From Providencia rettgeri (GTDB taxonomy: Bacteria > Pseudomonadota > Gammaproteobacteria > Enterobacterales > Enterobacteriaceae): DNA of 64,000 bases. Shown one piece after another: positions 56,408 to 64,000 of this stretch (within the stretch, counting starts at the first letter, position 1; every line of letters starts with the position of its first letter). Made by a program: the position numbers and the translations under genes. The stretch is taken from assembly GCF_013702265.1 (NCBI RefSeq), contig NZ_CP059348.1:1984001-2048000 (forward strand), read 5' to 3'. Under the pieces are notes generated by a model, which saw only the letters and a program-made list of their open reading frames with translations, was not told the origin of the DNA and searched no databases.

Positions 56408-56626
56408 ATGGCAAAAACCCGTCATATTATCCAAGTTAAAGAGCAAATTCATATGAAAGAAACTATGCAGCCAGAACAAGTGATGCAGCCGGAAGAAAAT
56501 AAGCAAATTGAGCCAAAAGAAGAACCGGCAGATTCTGCACCGAAGAGTAAGGTGAAATTTAAAGAGGTCGTTTGCCCAAGTGTGCCGATGTCATACTTTA
56601 AGCGAGCAAAAAAACAGAAATATTAA
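56408..56626 (+). CDS. Small Lys/Glu-rich protein after the PadR-like gene
   Basis: A 72-residue ORF with a fair ribosome site (aaggaaaataac) inside the end of the PadR-like gene, so it is probably co-translated. It is highly charged (MKETMQPEQVMQPEENKQIE, PKEEPADSAPKSKVKFKEVV) with a single Cys and an aromatic-basic C-terminus (SYFKRAKKQKY). No domain or signal is recognised. Sharing the Fur/PadR-controlled transcript hints at metal-related work, but that is a guess. Confidence 0.55.
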   Translation: MAKTRHIIQVKEQIHMKETMQPEQVMQPEENKQIEPKEEPADSAPKSKVKFKEVVCPSVPMSYFKRAKKQKY

Positions 56627-56687
56627 GTTGAGTTCCACGTAACATAGAGTGGCAAAACAGTTATTCATAAAATGAGAGTAAATAGGG

Positions 56688-56696
56688 TGATTGGCC
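56688..56696. repeat. Left target-site duplication of the IS10-type element
   Basis: TGATTGGCC directly abuts the left end of the element and is repeated at 58026-58034 behind the right end. A 9-bp duplication is the size IS10 makes. Confidence 0.95.
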
Positions 56697-56742
56697 CTGA
56701 GGAATCCCCTAATGATTTTGATAAAAATCATAAATTTAAGGT

Positions 56743-56811
56743 AGATGCACATCTTGTCATGTGATCAAATGGTTCTGCGAAAAATCAATAACCAGACAAC
56801 AAGATGTGCGA
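56743..56811 (-). ncRNA. RNA-OUT-type antisense RNA of the IS10 element
   Basis: CACATCTTGT near 56748 and ACAAGATGTG ending at 56808 form the long stem of IS10 RNA-OUT, the antisense RNA that pairs with the transposase mRNA start and blocks its translation. The stem spans the transposase start codon, as in IS10. Ends are estimated from the known IS10 layout. Confidence 0.6.
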
Positions 56812-58012
56812 ACTCGATATTTTACACGACTCTCTTTACCAATTCTGCCCTGAATTGCACTTAAAACGACTCAACAGTTTAACGCTGGCTTGCCACGCAT
56901 TACTTGAATGTAAAACGCTCACTCTTACCGAACTTGGTCGTAACCTGCCAACGAAAGCCAGAACAAAACATAACATCAAACGAATCGACAGATTGTTAGG
57001 TAATCGTCACTTGCACAAAGAGCGACTCGCTGTATACCGTTGGCATGCCAGCTTTATCTGTTCAGGTAATTCGATGCCCATTGTTCTTGTTGACTGGTCT
57101 GATATTCGTGAGCAAAAACGGCTTATGGTATTGCGGGCTTCGGTGGCACTACATGGTCGTTCTATTACTCTTTATGAGAAAGCGTTTCCGCTTTCAGAGC
57201 AATGTTCAAAGGCGGCTCATGACCAATTCTTAGCCGACCTCGCAAGCATTCTACCGAGTAACACTACACCGCTTATTGTCAGTGATGCAGGCTTTAAAGT
57301 GCCATGGTATAAATCCGTTGAAAAGCTAGGTTGGTACTGGTTAAGTCGAGTGAGAGGGAAAGTGCAATATGCAGATTTAGGTGCGGAAAACTGGCAACCT
57401 ATCAGCAACTTACATGGCACCTCTTCAAGTCGAACAAAAACTTTAGGCTATAAGAGGTTGACTAAGAGCAACCCAATCTCATGTCAAATTGCACTGTATA
57501 AATCACGTCCTAAAGGCCGAAAAAATCAGCGTTCGACACGGACCAATTGTCATCATCCATCACCTAAAATCTACTCCGCTTCGACAAAAGAACCATGGGT
57601 TTTAGCGACTAACTTGCCCGTTGAAACTCGAACACCCAAGCAACTTGTTAAGATCTACTCAAAGCGTATGCAGATAGAAGAAACCTTCCGAGACTTAAAA
57701 AGCCAAGCATACGGTCTAGGACTCCGACATAGCAGAACTAGCAGCCCAGAGCGCTTTGATATCATGCTACTGATCGCCCTAATGCTTCAACTGACATTTT
57801 GGCTTGTTGGCGTACATTCACAGAAACAAGGTTGGGATAAACACTTCCAAGCAAACACTGTCAGGAATCGAAATGTACTCTCAACAGTGCGCTTAGGCAT
57901 GGAAGTGTTGCGGCATTCTGGCTACACAATAACGAGGGAAGACTTGCTCGTAGCTGCAATCCTGCTTGCTCAAAATCTATTCAAACATGGTTGCGCTTTG
58001 GGGAAATTATGA
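56804..58012 (+). CDS. IS10-type transposase
   Basis: DDE transposase of 402 residues, the length of the IS10-right enzyme, and nearly identical to it as far as I recall (MCELDILHDSLYQFCPELHL, VLVDWSDIREQKRL with the first Asp, IVSDAGFKVPWY with the second Asp, and the YREK-type EETFRDLKSQAYGLGLRHSR with the Glu). Scattered substitutions (for example LLECKTL for LLDCKTL) point to a variant rather than the reference copy. The frame is intact, so the element may still be active. Confidence 0.96.
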   Translation: MCELDILHDSLYQFCPELHLKRLNSLTLACHALLECKTLTLTELGRNLPTKARTKHNIKRIDRLLGNRHLHKERLAVYRWHASFICSGNSMPIVLVDWSDIREQKRLMVLRASVALHGRSITLYEKAFPLSEQCSKAAHDQFLADLASILPSNTTPLIVSDAGFKVPWYKSVEKLGWYWLSRVRGKVQYADLGAENWQPISNLHGTSSSRTKTLGYKRLTKSNPISCQIALYKSRPKGRKNQRSTRTNCHHPSPKIYSASTKEPWVLATNLPVETRTPKQLVKIYSKRMQIEETFRDLKSQAYGLGLRHSRTSSPERFDIMLLIALMLQLTFWLVGVHSQKQGWDKHFQANTVRNRNVLSTVRLGMEVLRHSGYTITREDLLVAAILLAQNLFKHGCALGKL

Positions 58013-58025
58013 GGGGATCCCTCAG

Positions 58026-58034
58026 TGATTGGCC
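58026..58034. repeat. Right target-site duplication of the IS10-type element
   Basis: TGATTGGCC, identical to the repeat at the left end. Confidence 0.95.
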
Positions 58035-58115
58035 TCCATTTCACCGATAAAGATTTGCGTTACTTTATTAATAATTATTTTGTCACAGTATTATTTTGAC
58101 ATTGAAGTAATAAAG

Positions 58116-58148
58116 AAGCCCCTAGCGCAAGTTTGCAGCTAGGGGCTT
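58116..58148. terminator. Terminator after the ABC-F gene
   Basis: AAGCCCCTAGC/GCTAGGGGCTT stem with an 11-base loop that can pair further inside. On the minus strand it lies eight bases after the ABC-F stop and is followed by a T-rich stretch. Confidence 0.9.
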
Positions 58149-58155
58149 TATTATT

Positions 58156-59901
58156 TTAGATCTCGAGCATAGTTTGAATTCGTTCTATCTCTTCAATCCA
58201 CTGCTGCTGAAGTAAAGGCTTCTGATGAGCAACTTTACGTTGTTTATCGGCTGCTAACTTTTCCTCCAATTCTAACAGTTGTTCAAGAAGGTCATCTTCA
58301 TGAGAATGAGCAATGGCTTCTGGTATATTTTCAGAAATCAAACGGGTCTGATTCTTTTCTAATTCGTCCTCTGATAAGGCAGATTGGCTCTCTATCTTCA
58401 GGTAAATTTCCTCAAGACTCAGATACTCTTCCAAGCGATTATTGTGAATATACCAATAACGCTGGCAACTATTCTCAATTAACCATTTATCATGGCTAAC
58501 CACCAATAGCGCCCCTTCGAATTGGGATATTTGCTCACTTAATGCTTCCTTACCTTCAAGATCAAGGTGGTTTGTTGGTTCATCCAGCAAAATCAACGCG
58601 TATTGCGCCAAACTGAGCCCAATAAATAACAAACGTGCGCGTTCGCCACCACTTAACGTTGCCACTTTTTGCTGATGGCGAGAATAGACAAAACCTGCAC
58701 TGATCAGCGCCATTTTTCGTTGTTCATCGGTGAGAGGGGCAAAATGCCGCAACGCATCGATTAAACTATCGTGATCATTCAATTGTTCTAACTGCTGATC
58801 GTAATAACCCACTGAAATCGTTGGATGAAACTTTAACTGAGTTTCATAACGCAAATCCGCGAGGTATTGCTGCCAAATCAAACGCAATAACGTGGATTTT
58901 CCGCAACCATTGGCGCCCATAATGGCAATTCGGTCACCGCTTTTCACTTGCGAAAAGGGGACTGAAAACAGAAATTGTCCGTCCGGCGTGGTGACTTGCG
59001 TATTATCCAACTCAAGCACTCGATCGGCAGGAATCGCTTTGCCATTCAGCAGCAATTGCCATTGATAGCCTTCAGTGAGGTCGGTTTGATCCTCTTTTAA
59101 ACGATCTATTTGCTTTTCCATCTGCTTCGCTTTGCGGGCAAGCCCTTCATTATCATAAACCTTACCCCAAATGGCTAACCGTTTGGCACTTGAAGCAATA
59201 CGGTCAATTTCCTTTTGCTCAGCGTTAAAGCGATGCTCATCGGCGCGGTCGGTTTCTGCTAATGCTTGGCGTGCTTGGCTGCATGGAAGACGATAAAAAT
59301 GCAGAGTTTTATCCCGTAAAATCCACGTACTGTTTGTCACCTTATCCAACAAGGATTGGTCATGAGAAACCAACACAAAGCTACCTTTCCAGCTCTGAAG
59401 GAAATTCCCTAACCAAATAAGGGTAGGTAAATCCAGATGGTTACTCGGTTCATCTAACAGCAATAAATCAGGCTGGCTGATTAACGCGCGTCCTAACAGT
59501 AAACGTGTATGTTGACCACCACTAATGGCATTTGCTGATTGCTCCCACTGATGAGGTGCAAATCCCAATTCCGTTAATAGCACTTCTGCTCGCCAACGTT
59601 CGGAAAGATGTTCTTGTGTAGGCAATTTTTGCAGTAGCGCATTTATCAAGGTTAACGGGGCGACTTCTGCCGGAAGATGCTGCTCGATATATGCCGTAAC
59701 ACAATGATTGGCATAGGTAATTTTCCCGTTATTTGGTGATAACTGGGAAGTTAACAGCTTTAATAAGGTACTTTTGCCGCTACCATTGTGACCAATCAGA
59801 CCAATACGGTCACCTTGCAGTAAAGTGAAGCTGATATCAGACAGTAATGAGGTGGTGGATGTATCGTAGTTTAATGATTTTACAGATAATAATGTGCTCA
59901 T
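58156..59901 (-). CDS. ABC-F family ATPase (ribosome-associated type)
   Basis: A soluble protein of 581 residues with two ABC domains and no membrane segment. Domain 1 has GLIGHNGSGKSTLLKLL, signature AISGGQHTRLLLGRAL and LLLLDEPSNHLDL; domain 2 has IAIMGANGCGKSTLLRLI, TLSGGERARLLFIGLS and LILLDEPTNHLDL. The linker between (SSAKRLAIWGKVYDNEGLAR KAKQMEKQIDRLK) is the helical P-site tRNA-interaction motif of ABC-F proteins, and a charged C-terminal coiled coil follows. ABC-F proteins act on ribosomes, either as housekeeping translation factors or by displacing antibiotics; the subgroup here is unclear. A leader peptide and hairpins upstream suggest induced expression, which favours an antibiotic or translation-stress role. 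Confidence 0.88.
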   Translation of the reverse strand: MSTLLSVKSLNYDTSTTSLLSDISFTLLQGDRIGLIGHNGSGKSTLLKLLTSQLSPNNGKITYANHCVTAYIEQHLPAEVAPLTLINALLQKLPTQEHLSERWRAEVLLTELGFAPHQWEQSANAISGGQHTRLLLGRALISQPDLLLLDEPSNHLDLPTLIWLGNFLQSWKGSFVLVSHDQSLLDKVTNSTWILRDKTLHFYRLPCSQARQALAETDRADEHRFNAEQKEIDRIASSAKRLAIWGKVYDNEGLARKAKQMEKQIDRLKEDQTDLTEGYQWQLLLNGKAIPADRVLELDNTQVTTPDGQFLFSVPFSQVKSGDRIAIMGANGCGKSTLLRLIWQQYLADLRYETQLKFHPTISVGYYDQQLEQLNDHDSLIDALRHFAPLTDEQRKMALISAGFVYSRHQQKVATLSGGERARLLFIGLSLAQYALILLDEPTNHLDLEGKEALSEQISQFEGALLVVSHDKWLIENSCQRYWYIHNNRLEEYLSLEEIYLKIESQSALSEDELEKNQTRLISENIPEAIAHSHEDDLLEQLLELEEKLAADKQRKVAHQKPLLQQQWIEEIERIQTMLEI

Positions 59902-60031
59902 AGCTTACTCAAATTCTAGGCGTAAAAACGCCGGGTATCGTCGATACGACAACCCAGTAAGCTGAGAAAAGACTCTTTAGCTGCTTTGCTCAGGCAGGGT
60001 TATCGCAGTGTAACACTGTGAAAGCCTGAGC
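59902..60031 (-). promoter_or_regulatory. Attenuator-like leader structure of the ABC-F gene
   Basis: On the transcribed strand, the last part of the leader ORF and its stop fall in a hairpin (GCTCAGGC/GCCTGAGC, 60024-60031 with 59988-59995, and CAGTG/CACTG inside). Further on, AGCTTACT (59963-59956) is exactly complementary to AGTAAGCT, the eight bases that abut the ABC-F start codon, enclosing two smaller hairpins (GGGT..ACCC and GGCGT/ACGCC). CTCAG (59966-59962) could instead pair with CTGAG of the first hairpin. A stalled ribosome in the leader would thus free the start site. The pairings are seen in the sequence; the switch is inferred. Confidence 0.55.
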
Positions 60032-60083
60032 TCTGGCGATTACCAAAGAAGTGTGAGTATTCAATAAGATCACACAACAGCAT
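60000..60083 (-). CDS. Leader peptide upstream of the ABC-F gene
   Basis: A 27-codon ORF (MLLCDLIEYSHFFG, then NRQSSGFHSVTLR) follows a near-perfect ribosome site, AAGGAGG eight bases before the ATG. It ends 98 bases before the ABC-F start, with its stop just ahead of the 3' arm of a hairpin. The strong ribosome site and the mutually exclusive hairpins behind it are typical of ribosome-stalling leaders such as those of erm and ABC-F resistance genes. No peptide family is recognised. Confidence 0.65.
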   Translation of the reverse strand: MLLCDLIEYSHFFGNRQSSGFHSVTLR

Positions 60084-60316
60084 AAGATTAGCCTCCTTTT
60101 TTATTTTCAATATTTCGGTTGAACAATGGGCGGATGATAGCAAAGAGGAGGATTTTAGAGCAATAGCAACCATTCACTCTGTTTATCTGTTGTTATGAAT
60201 CATTGGTTATAAATCATTCTTATAATGGCGTTGCTTTGATGAATAAAACTGCTGAGTGTTAGGGTTTAGCGCCATCGATGGTTAAAATTGAGCCTCAAAC
60301 AACAAGAGAGATAATA

Positions 60317-60793
60317 ATGGATATACAAATTAGAACGGCAACCCGTGAAGATGCCCCGTTGATTTTAGAGATGATTATTGAGTTAGCTGTCTATGAAAAA
60401 GCGCGTCATGAAGTAAAAGCCAGTGTTGCTGATATTGAAAACTCATTGTTCGCACCAGATTCCAAAACCGAAGCGTTACTGTGTTATGTTGACGGTAAAC
60501 CGGCGGGTTATGCCGTATTTTTTACCAGTTATTCAACATGGTTAGGCAATAATGGGATTTATTTAGAAGATTTGTATGTTTCACCCGAATGTCGTGGCGC
60601 GGGTGCAGGGAAAAAGCTCCTCAAGCACATTGCTAAATTGGCTTTTGAACGTCAGTGCCAGCGCTTAGAGTGGAGCGTATTAGATTGGAATCAGCCAGCC
60701 ATTGATTTTTACCAAAGCATCGGAGCACAACCACAAGACGAATGGGTGCGATATCGTATGGATGCTGAAACAATTGCGAAGTTTGCCAATTAA
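60317..60793 (+). CDS. GNAT acetyltransferase, SSAT-like
   Basis: A 159-residue GNAT-fold enzyme that uses acetyl-CoA. The CoA-binding motif is YVSPECRGAGAGKKLLKHI, preceded by GIYLEDL, and the end has LDWNQPAIDFYQSIGAQPQD. The layout YLEDLYV..RG.G.G..LL..W..P.I.FY is that of the spermidine/spermine N1-acetyltransferase and thialysine acetyltransferase group, so a diamine or polyamine substrate is plausible but unproven. I chose the ATG at 60317 after agagag; the frame opens 13 codons earlier. It is divergent from the ABC-F gene. Confidence 0.8.
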   Translation: MDIQIRTATREDAPLILEMIIELAVYEKARHEVKASVADIENSLFAPDSKTEALLCYVDGKPAGYAVFFTSYSTWLGNNGIYLEDLYVSPECRGAGAGKKLLKHIAKLAFERQCQRLEWSVLDWNQPAIDFYQSIGAQPQDEWVRYRMDAETIAKFAN

Positions 60794-61193
60794 TTTGCTA
60801 GCAAAGCGATATTAACTGCTAAAAAACATTAACGCTTAAATAATATTTTCATCACCAAACCAAAGCCAGCAAATAACGTTGCTGGCTTTATTGTTACTTT
60901 TTTATATTCCTATCTACACTTGAAACAATCCCTTTTTTCGAGTGGATGACTTTTTTGTGATATATAGCGACTTAACCTAAGTTAAATTCTGATAAAGTTA
61001 TAATAAATAATAAGATAGCCTCGTGAAATGGCTGTTATATAGACTTTGTCCGTTATAAAAATAATAAAAAAATAAAATGTAGATGATATTTATTTCAAGA
61101 GAAAACAGTTTTGTGATGTGACTAATTAATTTAATTAACGACCAAAAACAACTGTGGTTCACTAATTTATTCAATGAATAGAGAAGGGATGGT
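60794..61193 (+). other. GNAT-yhiI intergenic region
   Basis: A 400-base AT-rich gap with the GNAT terminator and a small ACTTA/TAAGT repeat (60970-60982). No ORF of note. Confidence 0.5.
60862..60889 (+). terminator. Terminator after the GNAT gene
   Basis: AAAGCCAGCAA/TTGCTGGCTTT stem with a six-base loop, followed by a T-rich stretch. Confidence 0.9.
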
Positions 61194-62264
61194 ATGAAAA
61201 TAAATAAGCGCAAAGTATCGTTTTATCTTATTTTGGTTCTGGCAATTATGGCGGCCGGATATTATTACTGGAGCCAAAATTCGAGTAGTCTTCCAGAAGG
61301 GTTCGCACAAAGTAATGGCAGAATTGAAGCCACCGAGATAGATATTGCGACTAAAACCGCGGGACGAATCGATACCATCCTTGTCAAAGAAGGGGATTTT
61401 GTCCAACAAGGGCAAGAGCTCGCCCGTATGGATACCCGTGCCTTACAGGAACAACTCCATGAAGTACAAGCTCAGTTACGCCAAGCGATTAGTGCGGTTG
61501 CCACGGCAGAATCAGGGTTAGTACAGCGCAAAAGTGAAAAGCTGGCGGCTCAGGCTGTAGTCCGTCAACGTGAAGCGGAGTTAGATGCCGCGCAAAAACG
61601 ATTAAATCGTTCTCGTGTTTTGGTTAAAACTAAAGCGGTCTCTCAACAGCAAGTGGATGATGATACAGCACAAATGCAAGGCTCGAAGGCTGCGCTTGAA
61701 GCTTCGAAGGCCCAAGTTGCTGCATCCACCGCTGCCATTGACTCTGCACAAGCGGGGATTGTCCAAGCGAAAAACCGCGTAGAAGCTGCAACGGCCACAG
61801 AAAGACGCATTACGGCTGATTTAGAAGACAGTGTTCTAAAAGCACCACGTAATGGCCGTATTCAATATCGAGTTGCAGAGCCCGGTGAAGTTCTAGGTGC
61901 GGGTGGGCGCGTGCTGAATATGGTTGATTTAAGTGATGTGTATATGACTTTTTTCTTACCAACAGAACAAGCTGGTAAGGTTGCTCTTGGAAGTGAAGTT
62001 CATATTATTCTCGATGCCGCCCCGAATATTGTGATCCCAGCCAAAACCTCATTCGTTGCCAGTGTTGCACAATTTACGCCTAAAACAGTGGAAACTCAAA
62101 ATGAGCGTTTGAAACTAATGTTCCGTGTTCGTGCACGTATTTCCCCTGAATTACTGAAAAAACACCTTGAATATGTCAAAACAGGTTTACCTGGAAAAGC
62201 GTATGTTCGTTTAGATGCACAAGCTGCATGGCCAATCGATCTTGAGGTGAGATTACCAGAATGA
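61194..62264 (+). CDS. yhiI: HlyD-type membrane fusion protein YhiI
   Basis: A 356-residue periplasmic adaptor anchored by an N-terminal helix ([17 protein letters not shown]). It has a split biotinyl-lipoyl domain ([20 protein letters not shown] and [20 protein letters not shown]), a long Ala/Gln-rich coiled-coil hairpin between, and a beta-barrel part. It matches E. coli YhiI, which lies with rbbA and yhhJ in an ABC export unit. Its stop overlaps the rbbA start (ATGA). Confidence 0.93.
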   Translation: MKINKRKVSFYLILVLAIMAAGYYYWSQNSSSLPEGFAQSNGRIEATEIDIATKTAGRIDTILVKEGDFVQQGQELARMDTRALQEQLHEVQAQLRQAISAVATAESGLVQRKSEKLAAQAVVRQREAELDAAQKRLNRSRVLVKTKAVSQQQVDDDTAQMQGSKAALEASKAQVAASTAAIDSAQAGIVQAKNRVEAATATERRITADLEDSVLKAPRNGRIQYRVAEPGEVLGAGGRVLNMVDLSDVYMTFFLPTEQAGKVALGSEVHIILDAAPNIVIPAKTSFVASVAQFTPKTVETQNERLKLMFRVRARISPELLKKHLEYVKTGLPGKAYVRLDAQAAWPIDLEVRLPE

Positions 62265-64000
62265 CCGATAAATTGATGGATGATGTGATTGTTGATTTAC
62301 AGCATGTCAGCCAACATTACGGTGATAACTGTGCGTTGGATGACATCACTCTCGCCATTCCTGCTCGAAAAATGGTAGGGCTGATTGGCCCTGATGGCGT
62401 GGGCAAATCAAGCTTAATGTCACTGATTGCAGGCGCCCGTGTGATCCAGCAGGGGCAAGTCAACGTGCTCAATGGCGATATGCATAACAGCGACCATCGT
62501 CGCAATGTCTGCCCTAAAATTGCCTACATGCCTCAAGGGTTAGGGAAAAACCTTTACCATACGCTTTCCGTGTACGAGAACGTGGATTTTTTCGGCAGAT
62601 TATTTGGGCAATCCAACGAAGAGCGGGCGTATCGCATTCAGGATCTTCTTGAAAGTACGGGACTCGCCCCCTTTAAAGACCGACCTGCAGGGAAGTTATC
62701 GGGCGGGATGAAGCAAAAGCTAGGATTATGCTGCGCGCTAATTCATGACCCAGATTTATTGATTCTTGATGAACCGACAACGGGGGTTGATCCCTTATCT
62801 CGAGCGCAGTTTTGGGATCTTATTGACCGTATTCGAGAACGCCAAACCAATATGAGTGTGCTGGTGGCCACGGCCTATATGGAAGAAGCGGAGCGTTTTG
62901 ATTGGTTGGTGGCTATGGATGACGGCAAGGTGATGGCAACTGGGCATGCTTCTGAATTAAAAGCCCAAACGGGTTGTGATGACCTTGAAGCTGCTTTTAT
63001 CGCGTTGTTACCTGAAGAAAAACGCGCGGGTCACCAAAAAGTGGTGATCCCGCCTCGAGATACACGAGATGATGATGTTATCGCTATCGAAGCTCAGGAC
63101 TTAACCATGCGTTTCGGTAACTTTGTGGCGGTGGATCATGTGAATTTTAAAATTCCGAAAGGGGAGATTTTCGGCTTTTTAGGTTCCAATGGGTGTGGTA
63201 AATCCACCACCATGAAAATGTTAACAGGCTTATTGCAAGCCAGTGAAGGGCAAGCGTGGCTGTTTGGGCAAGAGATTGACCCAAAAGACATTGAAACCCG
63301 CAAGCGCGTCGGGTATATGTCTCAAGCTTTCTCCCTGTACAGCGAATTGAGTGTTCAGCAAAACCTTGAGTTGCATGCCAAATTATTCCACATTCCCGAA
63401 GATAAAATTAACCAGCGCATTGATGAAATGTGCCAGCGTTTTGACTTAGACGATGTGAGAGAAACACTCCCTGATGACCTGCCACTAGGGATACGCCAAC
63501 GCCTCTCTTTGGCCGTGGCAGTTATCCACCAGCCGGAAATGCTGATCCTTGATGAACCGACTTCTGGGGTTGACCCCGTCGCGCGGGATATGTTCTGGAA
63601 CTTAATGGTCGACCTTTCAAGACGTGACGGCGTCACTATTTTTATCTCCACCCACTTTATGAACGAAGCGGAACGCTGCGACCGCATTTCATTGATGCAT
63701 GCGGGCAAAGTACTGGATTGCGATACGCCAGAAAACTTGATTAAAAAGCGTGGGTTAGACACTTTAGAAGCCACGTTTATTGCCTACTTACAGGATGCGG
63801 TTGGCGATAAAGATACAGGCAAAGAGACTGCCCCTGAATTTCATGTGGATGCAAAACTGAAAGAGCAAGCGGCGGAAGCACTCAAAAAACGCTTTAGTTT
63901 ACGACGCTTATTTAGCTACAGCATTCGTGAAGGGATGGAGTTACGGCGCGACCCCGTGCGTTCCACATTAGCGTTATTAGGAACGGTGATCCTGATGTTT
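62261..64000 (+). CDS. rbbA: ABC transporter RbbA, N-terminal part (cut by window edge)
   Basis: The first 580 residues of an ABC protein with two fused ATPase domains; E. coli RbbA also carries a membrane domain and is about 911 residues. Domain 1 has [32 protein letters not shown] and [13 protein letters not shown]; domain 2 has [19 protein letters not shown], a degenerate signature ([15 protein letters not shown]) and [13 protein letters not shown]. The degenerate second signature is usual for RbbA. RbbA has been described as ribosome-associated, while its context with YhiI suggests export. The frame is open to the right edge. Confidence 0.93.
   Translation, partial: MTDKLMDDVIVDLQHVSQHYGDNCALDDITLAIPARKMVGLIGPDGVGKSSLMSLIAGARVIQQGQVNVLNGDMHNSDHRRNVCPKIAYMPQGLGKNLYHTLSVYENVDFFGRLFGQSNEERAYRIQDLLESTGLAPFKDRPAGKLSGGMKQKLGLCCALIHDPDLLILDEPTTGVDPLSRAQFWDLIDRIRERQTNMSVLVATAYMEEAERFDWLVAMDDGKVMATGHASELKAQTGCDDLEAAFIALLPEEKRAGHQKVVIPPRDTRDDDVIAIEAQDLTMRFGNFVAVDHVNFKIPKGEIFGFLGSNGCGKSTTMKMLTGLLQASEGQAWLFGQEIDPKDIETRKRVGYMSQAFSLYSELSVQQNLELHAKLFHIPEDKINQRIDEMCQRFDLDDVRETLPDDLPLGIRQRLSLAVAVIHQPEMLILDEPTSGVDPVARDMFWNLMVDLSRRDGVTIFISTHFMNEAERCDRISLMHAGKVLDCDTPENLIKKRGLDTLEATFIAYLQDAVGDKDTGKETAPEFHVDAKLKEQAAEALKKRFSLRRLFSYSIREGMELRRDPVRSTLALLGTVILMF

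Larger units (their letters stand above)
56697..58025 (+). mobile_element. IS10-type insertion sequence (IS4 family), complete
   Basis: The element is exactly 1329 bp, the length of IS10. Its outside end reads CTGAGGAATCCCCTAATGAT and its inside end, on the other strand, CTGAGGGATCCCCTCATAAT, both close to IS10 ends. One intact transposase gene reads rightward. Dam sites (GATC) lie at the transposase promoter and in the inside end, as in IS10. Perfect 9-bp direct repeats flank it, so it moved in as a single unit and has not rearranged. No tet genes or second copy are nearby, so this is not Tn10. Confidence 0.96.

Noticed and set aside
56697..58025. Part of a Tn10 composite transposon
   Set aside because: No tetracycline genes and no second IS10 copy are present, and the element has its own target repeats.

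Overview
The window looks like chromosomal DNA of a Providencia species (Morganellaceae, Enterobacterales); the exact species cannot be fixed from here. Reasons: low G+C and AT-rich spacers, long stretches of Escherichia coli-like gene order (tsaB-slp-fadD-rnd, minCDE-ycgL-ycgM-ycgN, hslJ-ldhA, ydbH-ynbE-ydbL, azoR-hrpA, ydgI-ydgH-pntAB, uspE-fnr, yhiI-rbbA), an MrpJ-type fimbrial regulator as in Proteus and its relatives, and a tyrosine decarboxylase-TyrP operon of the kind known from tyramine-producing gut Providencia. Species assignment and G+C are by eye.

Layout. 1-4.9 kb: start of pdxK, the MdtJI spermidine exporter with a candidate upstream leader peptide, a HAF-repeat autotransporter and a RidA-family protein. 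5-11.9 kb: housekeeping block yoaA, tsaB, slp, fadD (with a FadR-like operator) and rnd. 12.2-18.5 kb: an iron-type locus made of a secreted hemophilin-like haemophore, a Slam outer-membrane translocator (type 11 secretion), a large TonB-dependent receptor and a dedicated TonB, with a weak Fur-like box in front and strong hairpins between genes. 18.6-23.2 kb: min system, ycgL, a MltB-like lytic transglycosylase, ycgM and ycgN. 23.2-30.2 kb: a 1.6 kb AT-rich non-coding stretch, then a four-gene chaperone-usher fimbrial operon and an opposing MrpJ-like regulator. 30.9-51 kb: grxB, hslJ, ldhA, a small P-loop kinase, ydbH-ynbE-ydbL, azoR, hrpA, ydgI, ydgH, pntAB, uspE and fnr (with an FNR box). 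51-56.6 kb: a quinone oxidoreductase, the tyrosine decarboxylase-tyrosine permease operon preceded by a near-consensus TyrR box, and a PadR/YqjI-like regulator with a Fur box and a paired operator. 56.7-58.0 kb: a complete 1329-bp IS10-type element with an intact 9-bp target duplication. 58.1-64 kb: an ABC-F ATPase gene behind a 27-codon leader peptide and competing hairpins, a GNAT acetyltransferase resembling spermidine/spermine acetyltransferases, and the yhiI-rbbA export system running off the right edge.

How the genes work together. Several units suit a gut or host life: haem capture by a secreted haemophore that feeds its own receptor and TonB; adhesion by fimbriae and an autotransporter; tyramine production coupled to tyrosine uptake; polyamine export and perhaps acetylation; and anaerobic metabolism (fnr, ldhA). 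The least explained signals are the leader peptide and start-site-sequestering structure ahead of the ABC-F gene, the TyrR-controlled tyrosine decarboxylase operon, and the long palindrome-bearing region ahead of the fimbrial genes.
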